NCBI GenBank assembly: GCA_023301405.1
Contig: JALZUX010000113.1
Location: forward strand, 1-5,786
From: Granulosicoccaceae bacterium
Lineage (GTDB): Bacteria > Pseudomonadota > Gammaproteobacteria > Granulosicoccales > Granulosicoccaceae
Direction of reading: 5' to 3'
DNA length: 5,786 bases
In this document: in pieces, positions 5,564 to 5,786 of the stretch
How the letters are laid out: each line of letters opens with the position of its first letter
How positions within the stretch are numbered: the stretch's first letter is position 1
Notes under the pieces: generated by a model
What the model was told of the DNA's origin: nothing
Databases searched by the model: none
The model's input: the letters and a program-made list of their open reading frames with translations, nothing else
Program-made: the position numbers and the translations under genes

Positions 5564-5786
5564 ATGAACGAAACCACAGCTGCCGAGATTGACGACAAGT
5601 TGCTGCGCAAGCGCCTTGGTAAAGCCATGTTCAAAAGTCGGCTGCGCGCATTTTTTCTTGTGTTACCTATCTTATTGTTTCTTCTTATTACCTTTATAAT
5701 TCCCATTGGTTATTTTTTATTCCAAGGGATCTATGACAACACCTTTTCATCAATAATGCCTCAAACCACTAAGGCATTATCAGAGT
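5564..5786 (+). CDS. ABC transporter permease, N-terminal part (PotB-like), cut by the window edge
   Basis: Only the first 74 codons are present and the frame is open to the right edge. After a charged cytoplasmic N-terminus (KLLRKRLGKA, then KSRLR at residues 24-28) comes one strong membrane segment at about 29-52 (FFLVLPILLFLLITFIIP) and then YFLFQGIYDN, the usual opening of PotB/PotH-type inner-membrane permeases. The conserved EAA loop would lie beyond the window. ATG 5564 is the first possible start, since an in-frame TAA lies at 5552-5554. No convincing ribosome site precedes it, and the terminator stem ends 27 bases upstream, so expression is expected to be low relative to the binding protein. 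Family membership is inferred from position, charge pattern and the membrane segment. A PotC-like second permease probably follows. Confidence 0.85.
   Translation, partial: MNETTAAEIDDKLLRKRLGKAMFKSRLRAFFLVLPILLFLLITFIIPIGYFLFQGIYDNTFSSIMPQTTKALSE

Overview
The window looks like bacterial chromosome, most likely from a gammaproteobacterium, possibly marine. That placement is an inference from base composition (about half GC by eye) and protein style; nothing here fixes the taxon. All five recognisable genes lie on the + strand. None looks like phage, transposon or CRISPR material.

Layout. (1) 117-1631: a full-length MocR/GabR-type regulator, a GntR winged helix fused to a PLP-binding aminotransferase-like domain. 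(2) 1733-2608: a beta-hydroxyacid dehydrogenase of the 3-hydroxyisobutyrate / tartronate-semialdehyde / succinic-semialdehyde reductase family, probably NADP(H)-dependent. It is followed by an intrinsic terminator. (3) 2664-3211: about 550 bases with no credible gene but several inverted repeats, including a 55-base, almost fully paired hairpin at 2783-2837. (4) 3212-5786: the start of a polyamine-type (PotABCD-like) ABC importer: ATPase (3212-4297), periplasmic binding protein (4411-5490) and the first 74 codons of a permease (from 5564, running off the edge). A second permease probably follows outside the window.

How the genes may work together. MocR proteins usually sense an amine, amino acid or B6 vitamer through PLP and control adjacent genes. 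A plausible reading is that the importer brings in an amine or amino-acid-like compound (polyamine, GABA or an opine-like substrate), the dehydrogenase handles a semialdehyde or hydroxyacid derived from it, and the regulator controls one or both. The substrate cannot be read from the sequence, and the terminator plus the long gap mean the importer is probably its own transcription unit.

The most notable non-coding signals are the 2783-2837 hairpin, the cluster of hairpins with alternative pairings just ahead of the binding-protein gene (4327-4384), and a strong intrinsic terminator (5512-5545) inside the transporter operon, between the binding protein and the permease. The last two would fit high expression of the binding protein relative to the membrane subunits. 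I see no clearly new defence, mobile or biosynthetic system here.
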